DNA of 64,000 bases from Shewanella colwelliana ATCC 39565 (GCF_000518705.1 NZ_KI912481.1:24069-88068); one strand, 5' to 3'; shown: positions 40,867 to 49,769, numbered from the stretch's first letter. Numbers and translations: made by a program. The notes: generated by a model not told the origin, from the letters alone.

Positions 40867-42545
40867 CAGTGCCGCACAGGTTCGATTTCCATTCCCAGTC
40901 ATTTTTTATCGATTTAATCGGAAAGGCCGAAAGTCTGAATGCAGCGTTAAATATCAGCGATTCCACCGCTAGGGAAATGGAATATTTATCCGCTAAGCTA
41001 GCTGACTTTAAGGTAATGGTGCCTGTAGTCGGCAAATTTTCTGGCGGCAAAAGTACTCTACTCAATACGCATATGCGCAACTCCGTTTTAAAGCATGACA
41101 TCACCCCGGAAACGGCTTTTGCCACAGAGCTTCATTACAGTGAAACCGAAAAACTCTTGGTTCATTATCTGGACGATACGCCAGTTGCCGAATTACCGGC
41201 TGACGCGCTGGGCACACTCCAGGGGAGAGACAATTTATTCTATGTGCAATTGTTCTTAAACAATGACGCGCTTAAATGCCATCCAAATGTGGTTCTGGTT
41301 GACATGCCTGGTTTTGACTCCAAGAGTCAGGCTCATCATAAGGCCATAGCCAATTACCTGGCTCGCGGTGATTTGTTCGTGTGTCTGTTTCCTGCAGGTG
41401 TGTCTTTTGATGGTTCAATCATCGACAGTATTGCCGAGATAAAACTGGATCACGGCAAGGATGTGCTTTGTCTGTTGTCAAAGTCTGGGCGGCAAACCGC
41501 TGCGGCATTAAATGAGAGCAAGGCAAGCTTGGTTGAAACACTTGCCCGCACGACTGGCAGCAGAATATCGATTGGCCATATCGAAGCCGTTGATAAGAAA
41601 AGATTCACACTGGATGACTTTGACGGTGGATTGGCCGATATTGGCTTGCGTTTTGATGAGCTGCTAAGCAAGCGCTTTACCACTCAACTGGATGCCAGTC
41701 TGGACAAATTGGTACATGAGCTCCAGTCAATGCAAAGGTATAGCCAATCCAACGAAGCTCAGTTACGTCAGCAGATAGGCGTTGCGGAGCAGGCGTATTC
41801 ACAGGCAAGGGAAGAATTGAATCACAGTTTGACACAACTCGAGTACAACCTGTGCAGCCTGGGTAAAGAGCAGCTGATCAGCCAGGTGAGTATGGTGCTC
41901 AATACCGCCACCGATCGACTGCTTGGTGCCGCCAAGGCCAATCAATTGAGTAGTGAAATTGCCGAGATCCTTAGGCCAGTATTACAGTCCGGCATAAAAA
42001 GCCTGATACAGGCAGAAGTAGGAAAGCTCGAAAAACAGCTCGATTCAATCAGCTGCACCGACTACCAGGGCTTGCAGATCTCGGTGTCACTGGCCGCGGA
42101 ACAAAAAGATGAGTTGGATGATCTCATCCCCATCATTATTGCGACGCTGGGGCCACTTATTTTAAGCCGCCTAGGGCCGGTGGGGCTGATTATCAGCAAT
42201 CTGTTAGCGCAGATCTTCGGTGCCAAACCCGCGCAGCAACAAGATCAGCAGGCGATGCTACAACAGAAAATCCAAAGTGAGGTGATCCCGCAGGCGATTA
42301 ATCATGCCATCGAGCATATCAAGGCCCAACTTGAGAAAGCCGCAGCGCAACTCAAAGACCAGGTTATGGACTCTTTCGAGCAGAACAAACATGCCCATCA
42401 GCAAAAATTGCACAGCCTGCAACAGCAACTCAATGAAGATAAAGCTAAATTTGATCGACTTCAGGCTGATTATGCCGATGGCCTGCAGCAAGTACAGCAA
42501 CTGAGGCAGTTATTGATACCAGTGGCGCTGGAGGAAAATCGATGA
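40863..42545 (+). CDS. Dynamin-like GTPase 1 of the WYL-GTPase-TerB operon
   Basis: 560 residues. G1 P-loop GKFSGGKS (57-64), G2 Thr in TPETAFATE (about 81-86), and G3 DMPG (147-150). G4 is degenerate, LSKSG (205-209) in place of N/TKxD. After a helical stalk a strongly hydrophobic hairpin (LIPIIIATLGPLILSRLGPVGLIISNLLAQIFG, about 418-450, given here by its ends LIPIII and AQIFG) looks like a membrane-inserting paddle as in bacterial dynamins. A coiled coil of about 90 residues rich in Gln follows. Overlaps with WYL and GTPase 2 by 4 bp each suggest balanced synthesis. Confidence 0.88.
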   Translation: MTVPHRFDFHSQSFFIDLIGKAESLNAALNISDSTAREMEYLSAKLADFKVMVPVVGKFSGGKSTLLNTHMRNSVLKHDITPETAFATELHYSETEKLLVHYLDDTPVAELPADALGTLQGRDNLFYVQLFLNNDALKCHPNVVLVDMPGFDSKSQAHHKAIANYLARGDLFVCLFPAGVSFDGSIIDSIAEIKLDHGKDVLCLLSKSGRQTAAALNESKASLVETLARTTGSRISIGHIEAVDKKRFTLDDFDGGLADIGLRFDELLSKRFTTQLDASLDKLVHELQSMQRYSQSNEAQLRQQIGVAEQAYSQAREELNHSLTQLEYNLCSLGKEQLISQVSMVLNTATDRLLGAAKANQLSSEIAEILRPVLQSGIKSLIQAEVGKLEKQLDSISCTDYQGLQISVSLAAEQKDELDDLIPIIIATLGPLILSRLGPVGLIISNLLAQIFGAKPAQQQDQQAMLQQKIQSEVIPQAINHAIEHIKAQLEKAAAQLKDQVMDSFEQNKHAHQQKLHSLQQQLNEDKAKFDRLQADYADGLQQVQQLRQLLIPVALEENR

Positions 42546-44200
42546 CACAGGCCTTGGATTTTGAAGCCTTGATGAATGGACACCAGCAAGCGACACCACA
42601 AGAACCCGCCGGCATACATGGCCAGACTGGCTCTGCCTTGGGCGAGAATCGTTATCTGAGCCGACCAGAGGATGGGCTTGGCTTGTGTGCCGAGTTGATC
42701 GCCAGCGGCGATACCCATACACAGACAGAACAGCTGTTGGGGCAATTCAGTCGGGTCATTAGTGAGCGTTTTTTACCCCACAGCAAACAGGCCGACAACA
42801 TGCTGGCGGTCGATACCTATGAGCAGTTACTGGGACTGGCCAAAAAGCTGGCTGAAATTGTCAGCTTCCCACATCTGGAGTCGTACCACACCATTGCCGT
42901 TGGGGGCTCTTTCAGTGCTGGTAAATCGAGATTTTTGAATTCGGTACTTGGGTGTGACTCCTTGCTGCCTACTGACACCACGCCCACCACTTCGATACCC
43001 ACCTATATTACCCGTGGGGCGGAGGATGCGATTCATGCGTTGAATTTTTATCACAAGAAAACCCGCATTGACCAGGATGGACTCAAGGCCATTTGTCATA
43101 GCTTTAGCCAGAAATTTGGGGTGACCTTCAGTCATCTGCTGCAGCTGATTTCGGTCGAGCGCTGTGAGTTTCGTTATCCTGAACTGGTGTTTTTGGATAC
43201 ACCCGGCTATAGCAAGGCCGATGATATTCATGATGCCGCCAGAAATACCGACGAAAATATCGCCCGGGCACATCTGGGCCGGGCAGATTATCTGATCTGG
43301 CTGGTGGATCAGCAAAATGGCACGATCCCAAGACATGATATCGAATTTCTGCAATCCCTCGAACTTAGCCAACCTGTGCTGGTGGTCATCAGCAAGGCAG
43401 ATAAAAAGCCGCCCGCCCAGATAGAGGCCATTATTGCCGCAGCCCGGCAAGATTTGGATCAGGCCGAGATAGCCTATCACCAGGTGATTGGCTATTCGGC
43501 GCAGCAGCACAAGGAATATTCACCCACCCGTCAGGTGTTAACTGATTTCCTCGAAAGAGTCAGCCAGGGCAAGGCGGGTACGGCGGTCTTATGGCAACTC
43601 AATGAACTCTTTAAGCCTTATGTCAATGGTTTCGATTCGCGCCTGCATACCCTCAATCTGACCAGCAAGACCATCAAAGAGCTTGTGTATGAAGAGCAAC
43701 TGGATGATACCAAGAAAGTGCACCTGCAAGATCTGCGTCAAAAAAACACTCAGCAAGTGTCTGCATGCAGCCAATATAAGCAGGAAGCAATACAGATAAA
43801 CCAGGTGCTGGCAGAATTAATCGAGCAGATTTGTCAGGCCTTATCACTCAAAATCTGTCGGCAGCCCTCGCCAGTGGCGATAGCACGCATGCAGCAAAAG
43901 TCCGATCAAGTGTTGGTGGAATACCGATTCGAAGCGCTGCTCAAGGGCGATCAAACTCAGTTAGCCAAATTTGCCGATCTTACCGACGTTGCCGGCAAAA
44001 TTAGCCGAGTCAGCGCCGTAGGCGCATTTATTGATATAGGTCTGGATTTTGAGATTTTAATCACCAAAAACAAACTCACCCAGGCATTGGGCGCGGGGCC
44101 ATTGGGGGAACTCATTGTCCCGCAGCAGCCGGCCCGGGTTCAAATCCTGGATAACAAGAAAGCCGTGGTCAGGCTGGAACTGGCTCAGCCTCAGGTTTGA
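42542..44200 (+). CDS. Dynamin-like GTPase 2 of the operon
   Basis: 552 residues. All four main GTPase motifs are present: G1 GSFSAGKS (122-129), G2 in DTTPTTSIPT (145-154), G3 DTPG (219-222) and G4 SKAD (284-287). An N-terminal helical extension of about 110 residues precedes the G domain. The C-terminal part is helical with an ITRxSAVGAFIDIGLDFEIL-like amphipathic or membrane-touching segment near 495-520. It is not a recent duplicate of GTPase 1, since the two differ throughout outside the motifs. The base composition is clearly higher in G+C than the island's left half. Confidence 0.88.
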   Translation: MTQALDFEALMNGHQQATPQEPAGIHGQTGSALGENRYLSRPEDGLGLCAELIASGDTHTQTEQLLGQFSRVISERFLPHSKQADNMLAVDTYEQLLGLAKKLAEIVSFPHLESYHTIAVGGSFSAGKSRFLNSVLGCDSLLPTDTTPTTSIPTYITRGAEDAIHALNFYHKKTRIDQDGLKAICHSFSQKFGVTFSHLLQLISVERCEFRYPELVFLDTPGYSKADDIHDAARNTDENIARAHLGRADYLIWLVDQQNGTIPRHDIEFLQSLELSQPVLVVISKADKKPPAQIEAIIAAARQDLDQAEIAYHQVIGYSAQQHKEYSPTRQVLTDFLERVSQGKAGTAVLWQLNELFKPYVNGFDSRLHTLNLTSKTIKELVYEEQLDDTKKVHLQDLRQKNTQQVSACSQYKQEAIQINQVLAELIEQICQALSLKICRQPSPVAIARMQQKSDQVLVEYRFEALLKGDQTQLAKFADLTDVAGKISRVSAVGAFIDIGLDFEILITKNKLTQALGAGPLGELIVPQQPARVQILDNKKAVVRLELAQPQV

Positions 44201-44252
44201 CGCCGCTCCAGCAGTCTATGTTTTCAATATCAGCAACAGAAAAGGAAGTAAA

Positions 44253-45476
44253 ATGGATTTCGATATTCTGGATATCATCTGTGATGCCACCACAGAGGCC
44301 AATGCCTTCGAGCAGCACCCGGCGGGTGCGCTGAGCATGGAGGAGAAAGTTCTGTACCTCAACGGCCTGGCCCTAGTGATGAACGCCGACGGCGATATTG
44401 ACAGCCGTGAATCTGAGTATATCCGCATTCTTATCAAGTCTATGGGACTGGATGAGTCGTCGCTCGATGATGTGATCGCTTTTGCCATCGCCCCTGACAA
44501 AGATACTGTGCAGGCCTTCTTTCGCGCCTTCAGGCGCAAGCCTATCGCGCAGCTGTTTTTATTCGACGCCCTGATGATGACTCGCAGGGATGAAGAAGTG
44601 GCAGACAAAGAGACGGCGGTGGTTAACAAGATTGCCGAGCAACTGGAAATCCTCAACGGGACGCGCCAGGATATCTTCGATCTCTTCTGCCATATCAAGA
44701 ACCGCAACTGGCAGGAGAGCGCCCTGTATTTCGACTCGCACCTGCTAAACCCTGAGCACTTCAAGCACTTGCTCGATTATCATGAGGTGGATATTGAGCA
44801 ACTACTCACAGAAACTGCCGAGCTTAGGGCCAAGCGCATCCTGCAGGCGCTGACTGCCAGAATGCCAGAGCCAGTGGAAGGTGAAAACAGTAAGCCGGTG
44901 CTGGATCACGAGATCGTGGTGCCCCTGCTGCAGGCCGAGCTGGACCGTGGTAACGCCAGCATAAACAATATGGTGTTTGAGTCTAATCTGACCGAAATCG
45001 GCGATATTGCGTTGTCCCCCCTCAAGCTGCACTGGGATCCTGAAGCCTGTGTGATCTCCGGCGAGCCAGAACTGGTGGTCCATAGCCAGGCCCTGGTGAA
45101 ACTGCTGCTGTTGAAGATCGATGCGCTCACGGCGAGTGAAGCCGCCAGGGTGCTATACAAGGGCAGGCTGCAATTCAGCAAAGGCGTCGAGTTAGAAGCC
45201 GGCACGCTGCAGTTATCCTCGCCATTGACAGAGGACTTCCCTTATGTGCAAATCGATGCTTGCTTGTATAAGGCAACACAGGAGAATTATCAAATATGGA
45301 ATATTGAGTCGCTTTATTGCAATCCCGATGCAGGATTTTCTTCAGTTGAGCAAATTGATCTCTGGTATGAAAAAAATCACAATACCGGTTACATCGCAGG
45401 GCATCTTACAAAAATTGAAATGTGCGAATACCTTGAAGACATGTTTAACAATGGTGTTGCGAGTTATTTAATCTAG
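44253..45476 (+). CDS. TerB-domain protein A
   Basis: 407 residues. The N-terminal about 190 residues form a TerB-like helical domain with the acidic signature NADGDIDSRESEY (44-56), comparable to the metal-binding ADGxxxxxE of TerB. The C-terminal half (about 210-407) is different and unrecognised; its last about 65 codons (from about 45280) are much more AT-rich than the rest, as if joined by recombination. The ATG at 44253 follows AAGGAAG; a longer frame from 44115 overlaps GTPase 2 and is not preferred. TerB domains occur in tellurite/stress clusters and in the Shango phage-defence protein SngA. Confidence 0.8.
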   Translation: MDFDILDIICDATTEANAFEQHPAGALSMEEKVLYLNGLALVMNADGDIDSRESEYIRILIKSMGLDESSLDDVIAFAIAPDKDTVQAFFRAFRRKPIAQLFLFDALMMTRRDEEVADKETAVVNKIAEQLEILNGTRQDIFDLFCHIKNRNWQESALYFDSHLLNPEHFKHLLDYHEVDIEQLLTETAELRAKRILQALTARMPEPVEGENSKPVLDHEIVVPLLQAELDRGNASINNMVFESNLTEIGDIALSPLKLHWDPEACVISGEPELVVHSQALVKLLLLKIDALTASEAARVLYKGRLQFSKGVELEAGTLQLSSPLTEDFPYVQIDACLYKATQENYQIWNIESLYCNPDAGFSSVEQIDLWYEKNHNTGYIAGHLTKIEMCEYLEDMFNNGVASYLI

Positions 45477-45527
45477 CCGTTAGGCCGTGGTATGAGCCAA
45501 GGCCGGTAGTCAAAATAAGGAGTAACA

Positions 45528-46823
45528 ATGGATATGCTGAACCTGTTTACGGCGGCGACCCAGGAGGCCGAGGCCTTTGCGGGGCACCCGGTTGCCGATG
45601 AAAATCTGGAGGCGCAAATCCTCTATCTTCAGGGGCTGGCCATGGTGATGAACGCCGATGGAGAGCGCCATACCGAGGAGCTGGAGTACCTGCGCATCCT
45701 GCTGAAATCATTCCAACTGGATGACAGCCTGCTGGACTCGCTGTGCAGCTTTGCGGTCGACCCCGACAAGGATACTATTCAGGCCTTTGTGGGCTGTTAT
45801 CGTCGCCAGCCTTTGGCGCAACTGTTCTTGTTTGATGCGCTGATGCTGAGTTACAGGGACGGTGAGATGCAAGCGTCTGAGCTAGCTTTGATCCACGCCA
45901 TGGCGGAAAAGCTGGAAATCCTTCCGGGTACCCAAAACGATATAAAGAGCCTTTTCGGGTATATCAGGCAGCGCAACTGGGATGAGAGCGCGGTGTATTT
46001 GGCTTCGCACCTGCTCAATCCGGATCACTTCAGGCACTTGCTGGATTACCATGGGGTGGAGATGGATGAGCTGTTACAGTCGCTGGCAGACACGGGAAAG
46101 CCAAAATTACGCGAGCGAGTAGAGGCATTACTGGATGTGAATCTGACGGCTGTACGGTGGACTGCGCTAAAGAAACAGCCAATATATAGCCTGTCGGCAA
46201 AACAAGCGTTGGTAGGTCATCAGTTGTCTCGTGTCGGAAGCGGTGAGTTTGATAAAGCGACGTGCGCCCAGTTGATTAAAAAGGGAGAGCCGGTCTTTGA
46301 GTATTGGCTTTCTGACTCTAATATCACGTTTGGTGCATTTAGGTTAGCCCAAGCTATGAGTCATAGACACGAGGCCAAGGTATTTTCGGCCCCGATGGCT
46401 ATGAGCATCCTGGCCTGGGAGCTAAAGGGGGAAGGGGAGCTAGGACATGCTATCGCATCCATCTTGTGTGATTCGCCCGAGACTCTAGCCGAGAATGTGT
46501 TGATTGCCATAGAGGAAACTGATCGATACCAGTTGCTGGGGGGGCTCAATGCTAAATCGCCAGTCAGTTACTCGGCTTTACTGCAACAAGGCATCATGCT
46601 GCCCTACCTGCAGAGTCTGTTGGCGCGGCGCCAGGTTCGCATCGTGGGTCAAGCACTTAAAAAAACACATCAGGATGCGGTCTATTGCCAGTTATCCCGC
46701 TTGGGCATAGGTTACGACCAATTAAGCGACAGCCTCTATTGTCTGCAACAAGTGGATACGCCATACACGCAAGAAGAGTTGCCGGTCGAGCTACTCAACG
46801 ACTTTTGCAGTCTCATTTTTTAA
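45528..46823 (+). CDS. TerB-domain protein B, paralogue of A
   Basis: 431 residues. The first about 185 residues closely match protein A: YLQGLAMVMNADGERHTEELEYLRILLKSF against YLNGLALVMNADGDIDSRESEYIRILIKSM, and RQRNWDESAVYLASHLLNPDHFRHLLDYHG against KNRNWQESALYFDSHLLNPEHFKHLLDYHE (shown as aligned blocks under the same order). The C-terminal about 240 residues share nothing obvious with A. Conserved head plus divergent tail suggests that the TerB head binds a common partner, perhaps a GTPase, while the tails have separate jobs. AAGGAG precedes the ATG. Confidence 0.8.
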   Translation: MDMLNLFTAATQEAEAFAGHPVADENLEAQILYLQGLAMVMNADGERHTEELEYLRILLKSFQLDDSLLDSLCSFAVDPDKDTIQAFVGCYRRQPLAQLFLFDALMLSYRDGEMQASELALIHAMAEKLEILPGTQNDIKSLFGYIRQRNWDESAVYLASHLLNPDHFRHLLDYHGVEMDELLQSLADTGKPKLRERVEALLDVNLTAVRWTALKKQPIYSLSAKQALVGHQLSRVGSGEFDKATCAQLIKKGEPVFEYWLSDSNITFGAFRLAQAMSHRHEAKVFSAPMAMSILAWELKGEGELGHAIASILCDSPETLAENVLIAIEETDRYQLLGGLNAKSPVSYSALLQQGIMLPYLQSLLARRQVRIVGQALKKTHQDAVYCQLSRLGIGYDQLSDSLYCLQQVDTPYTQEELPVELLNDFCSLIF

Positions 46824-46943
46824 TCCCATACAAGCCAGACCTGGGATGAGTGTTGGCTTTTCCCGCTGGTCTTGTTTGACCAGAGCGCCTGGCCTGTCCG
46901 TTGGGCCGGCCTTGAAAGCTGAAATGATAACAGGAAGTGATTT

Positions 46944-48980
46944 GTGGATATCAATAAACAGGTAAACGACAAGAGCAGCGTATTTAATCGTCTCAGCGAG
47001 AAGTACCTGGCTTATGATGATGCGGTCAATGCCACGCAGCTCGATGAGTTGCAGTCTCTGGCCGCAGTATTCAGGCAGGATGCCGCCCATTGTCTGGATG
47101 ATAACCGGACTCTGAGGATCGGGATTATCGGTCAAATCAAGCGGGGAAAGTCATCATTCTTGAACTCCTTGCTGTTTGATGGCAAGGATGTCTTGCCCAA
47201 GGCTGCCACCCCAATGACGGCAGCCCTGACAAGGATTAGCTTTCAAGAACAACCGGCCGCCACTGTTGAGTTTTACAGCCAGGCCGAGTGGGAACAGGTG
47301 CAGAGTACCGCCGCAACTGCCAGTGAAAAACAGGCCAACTATGAGCGTGAACTGAATGCATTTAATCAGGCCAGGGCTGGTGGGAGGGGCTTTGCGATGC
47401 GCCCACTGGCCGTGGCCCCCAGTGATGAGGAGAGTGCCAGTCAGGAACTGGTGAACATGATCGCCAGCAATGGCGTCGATGTAGATGATTACCTGGGACA
47501 GTCACATAGTATTCATGGGGTGAACAGCAACCGTGACTTGGTTGATCAACTGAATCAATTTGTGGGCGCCAATGGCCAGTTTACCCCGATAGTCAAGAGT
47601 ACTGAGCTGCGACTGAATATTCCGGGCTTACAGGATATCGAGGTGGTGGATACTCCTGGGGTGAACGATCCCATTATTTCCCGCGGCCGCAAGACCCAGG
47701 AATTTATCGGCCAGTGCGATGTGATCTTCTTTTTAAGCAATTGCAGCCAGTTTTTGGACGTGCACGATATGGGTCTGCTGGCACAGAATATTCCCAACAA
47801 GGGCATAGAAGAAATTGTCCTGGTAGGCTCTGTATTTGACAATGCCCTGGACGATGAGTATCACAGCTATCCGAATATTGGCGCTGCATTGTCCGGGCTG
47901 ACCAGCAAGCTCAATCGCCATGCTCAGGACAGTGTGGCCAGTGTGTGTGCCCGGGAGTTGAGTCAGCAATCGCAGGCGGACTGCGCCGATGTCAGCAGCC
48001 AGAGCCATCTGATGCAGACACTGCAAAATGCCTTGCCGCCGATATTCATCTCTGCCCGCTGTCTGGATCTTGCCCGCAAGTTGGCAAATGACAATCTGGT
48101 GTTGTCGGATGAAGAACAGTTGTCATTGGACAAATTAAATGAGATGTACCCGGGTTTTAGTGTGACACCGGAAATTCTAAGGCAATTGGGCAACTTTGGT
48201 AAAATTGAGCATAAGCTGGATAGCGTTCGGGACAAGAAAACCCAGATTATGGCGGAGCGCTTCGGTAATCTGCTCAGGGGCTCTTCACGTGAAGTGTTGC
48301 AAAAGCTTTCCAGCATGCGCGAGGATGTGAGTCATAAGCAAAAACTCCTGTGTGACGGCGATCTGGAGGCATTGACTCAGAAGCAGAACGCGCTCATTAA
48401 GCGCATCGAGGCCGGTGAGTTCAAGGTTAAAACCGTATTTGAAAAATACCGGATCCAGGCAGAGAAAGCACTGCTCAAGGCGAGCAATGAAATCGAACAG
48501 GCCTCCCTTGGTGCCAAACAGGTACAGTCTCAAACGGGCTCGCGACAGGAGAGCTATGAGACTTCGCATCAGGTCAGTACCTCTAAATGGTATAACCCAT
48601 CTTCCTGGGGGAGCAGTCGCACCGAATATACCACGCATTATCGTACCGTGAACTATACCTATGCCGATGTGCAGGAGGCGGTCGCCAGGTTGGAGGACTT
48701 TGTGATGGCAACCAGTCGTAAATTGTTTGCGGCTAGTGAGCAGGCCATTAATCTGGGGCTGTTCAGAAACGACATCAAGTCGGCGGTCAAAGACATGTTC
48801 GACTTCAGCGACGATGATTTTGACCCTGAGATGGTATTGTTACCTCTGGACAATGCGGTGGCGCGAATAACTATCCCGGCGATTAATCTGGATCTGGCGC
48901 GGCATATCGATACCATTCGCCAGCAATTTACCAGCAGCCAGGTGGAAGGAGATCAAATCGCTCAGCTGCGTAATGAGTAG
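46944..48980 (+). CDS. Dynamin-like GTPase 3 of the operon, ending at an amber codon
   Basis: 678 residues. G1 GQIKRGKS (63-70), G2 Thr in TPMTAALTR (about 89-97) and G3 DTPG (236-239) with a long insertion between them; G4 is not canonical (LVGSVFDN, 293-300). A helical stalk and coiled coil lie at about 430-530, followed by a Tyr/Trp/Ser-rich segment (SKWYNPSSWGSSRTEY and HYRTVNYTYADVQEA) found in a group of large bacterial dynamin-like proteins. The start is GTG at 46944 after AGGAAG. A single TAG (48978-48980) separates it from 80 further in-frame codons (48981-49220). Confidence 0.86.
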   Translation: MDINKQVNDKSSVFNRLSEKYLAYDDAVNATQLDELQSLAAVFRQDAAHCLDDNRTLRIGIIGQIKRGKSSFLNSLLFDGKDVLPKAATPMTAALTRISFQEQPAATVEFYSQAEWEQVQSTAATASEKQANYERELNAFNQARAGGRGFAMRPLAVAPSDEESASQELVNMIASNGVDVDDYLGQSHSIHGVNSNRDLVDQLNQFVGANGQFTPIVKSTELRLNIPGLQDIEVVDTPGVNDPIISRGRKTQEFIGQCDVIFFLSNCSQFLDVHDMGLLAQNIPNKGIEEIVLVGSVFDNALDDEYHSYPNIGAALSGLTSKLNRHAQDSVASVCARELSQQSQADCADVSSQSHLMQTLQNALPPIFISARCLDLARKLANDNLVLSDEEQLSLDKLNEMYPGFSVTPEILRQLGNFGKIEHKLDSVRDKKTQIMAERFGNLLRGSSREVLQKLSSMREDVSHKQKLLCDGDLEALTQKQNALIKRIEAGEFKVKTVFEKYRIQAEKALLKASNEIEQASLGAKQVQSQTGSRQESYETSHQVSTSKWYNPSSWGSSRTEYTTHYRTVNYTYADVQEAVARLEDFVMATSRKLFAASEQAINLGLFRNDIKSAVKDMFDFSDDDFDPEMVLLPLDNAVARITIPAINLDLARHIDTIRQQFTSSQVEGDQIAQLRNE

Positions 48981-49220
48981 TCGCGAGTCGTTGCGCTGCT
49001 GTTGCAGGATATTGCCGCAGAACTGAAGATCTGTATTCGTAACATGCTGGCCAAGCTGTCACAGGAGGAGGCTGAATTTGTCCCTAGCTTGACGCGAGAC
49101 CTGGCCGACAGTGTCGAGCAGTTATCCCAGGATTTACAGCAAAAAGAGCTAAGACTGGACCGGTATAATGATGTGCTGATGCAAGTTGACGCCGATCTTA
49201 AGCAGCTTCAAATACTTTAA
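48981..49220 (+). CDS. C-terminal extension or small coiled-coil protein in frame with GTPase 3
   Basis: This 80-codon frame continues GTPase 3 in the same frame after one TAG. It encodes a helical, heptad-like segment (LLLQDIAAELKICIRNML, then LADSVEQLSQDLQQKELRLDRYNDVL). No ATG is present near its beginning; only TTG (49002) or CTG could start it, without a ribosome site. The best reading is the natural C-terminus of GTPase 3 cut off by a nonsense change, or produced by readthrough; a separate gene is less likely. Confidence 0.6.
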   Translation, partial: SRVVALLLQDIAAELKICIRNMLAKLSQEEAEFVPSLTRDLADSVEQLSQDLQQKELRLDRYNDVLMQVDADLKQLQIL

Positions 49221-49530
49221 TATAGGCAAAAGGTTTGTAGCTAATTAGTGGACAAATATTGGCCAGGAAAAATGCGGCTTACTGGGAAGGATAGCATCCA
49301 AGAAATGAAGCCGTTGCCGCGCTTAAGAAAGATGAATTGAATCAGTGGAAGAAAGACAATGATTATCACCAACGGTCACTATCAGAAGCAGCCTGGGATA
49401 GGCTTGCCCTGTGATTGATCTGATCAACAAGGCCCAAGTTGATACGACTTAGCTGACTCATAGCAATTCAGAAACGCAATTGAGTATCTGCTTTCCGCAA
49501 TTGCGCTTTCTAACCTCCACCTATCTGTAA
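49221..49530 (+). pseudogene. IS5-family transposase remnant 3 (C-terminal fragment)
   Basis: From 49296 one frame reads HPRNEAVAALKKDELNQW and then KKDNDYHQRSLSEAAWDRLAL to 49413, the C-terminal region of the same IS5 transposase type as remnants 1 and 2 (compare WKKDNDYHQLSLSDTAMYR at 39620). GATCTGATCAACAAGGCC near 49417-49433 could be a worn right terminal repeat. It closes the GTPase operon on the right. The remainder of the stretch holds no gene. Confidence 0.75.
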
Positions 49531-49568
49531 CCTCTTGGCTATCCAATAAACAGCCAAGAGGTTTTTTT
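49531..49568 (+). promoter_or_regulatory. Terminator-like hairpin that contains the alpA ribosome site
   Basis: CCTCTTGGCT (49531-49540) and AGCCAAGAGG (49552-49561) are perfect 10-bp arms with an 11-base loop, followed by T7 directly abutting the ATG at 49569. The only Shine-Dalgarno-like sequence, AAGAGG (49556-49561), lies in the 3' arm. The structure can therefore act as an intrinsic terminator for upstream transcription and also hide the alpA ribosome site. Confidence 0.65.
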
Positions 49569-49769
49569 ATGTCCAAGAAAGTTCTGCGCCTACCTGCAGT
49601 TAAAGGAAAGGTTGGTTTATCGCGTAGCAGTATCTATTTGCGCATCGCTCAGGGGAAATTCCCCGCAAGCATTTCATTAGGTGACCGAGCTGTGGGTTGG
49701 CTCGAGTCAGATATCGAGCAATGGCTAGATGAGCGGATCGCTGCAGCTAAGGGGACTAACAATGAGTAG
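49569..49769 (+). CDS. AlpA/excisionase family regulator
   Basis: 66 residues, one winged-helix MerR-type domain: KGKVGLSRSSIYLRIAQGKFPASISLGDRAVGWLESDIEQWL contains the AlpA pattern (VGLSRSSIYxxIxxGxFPxxxxLGxRxVxWxxxxIxxW). AlpA proteins activate integrase genes or act as excision factors. It overlaps the next gene by 8 bp (ATGAGTAG), and the tyrosine recombinase follows, making a three-gene recombination module. Translation is probably limited by the hairpin just upstream. Confidence 0.9.
   Translation: MSKKVLRLPAVKGKVGLSRSSIYLRIAQGKFPASISLGDRAVGWLESDIEQWLDERIAAAKGTNNE

Noticed and set aside
42827..43510. 227-codon minus-strand frame inside GTPase 2
   Set aside because: It is antisense to a gene with complete GTPase motifs and has no recognisable features of its own.
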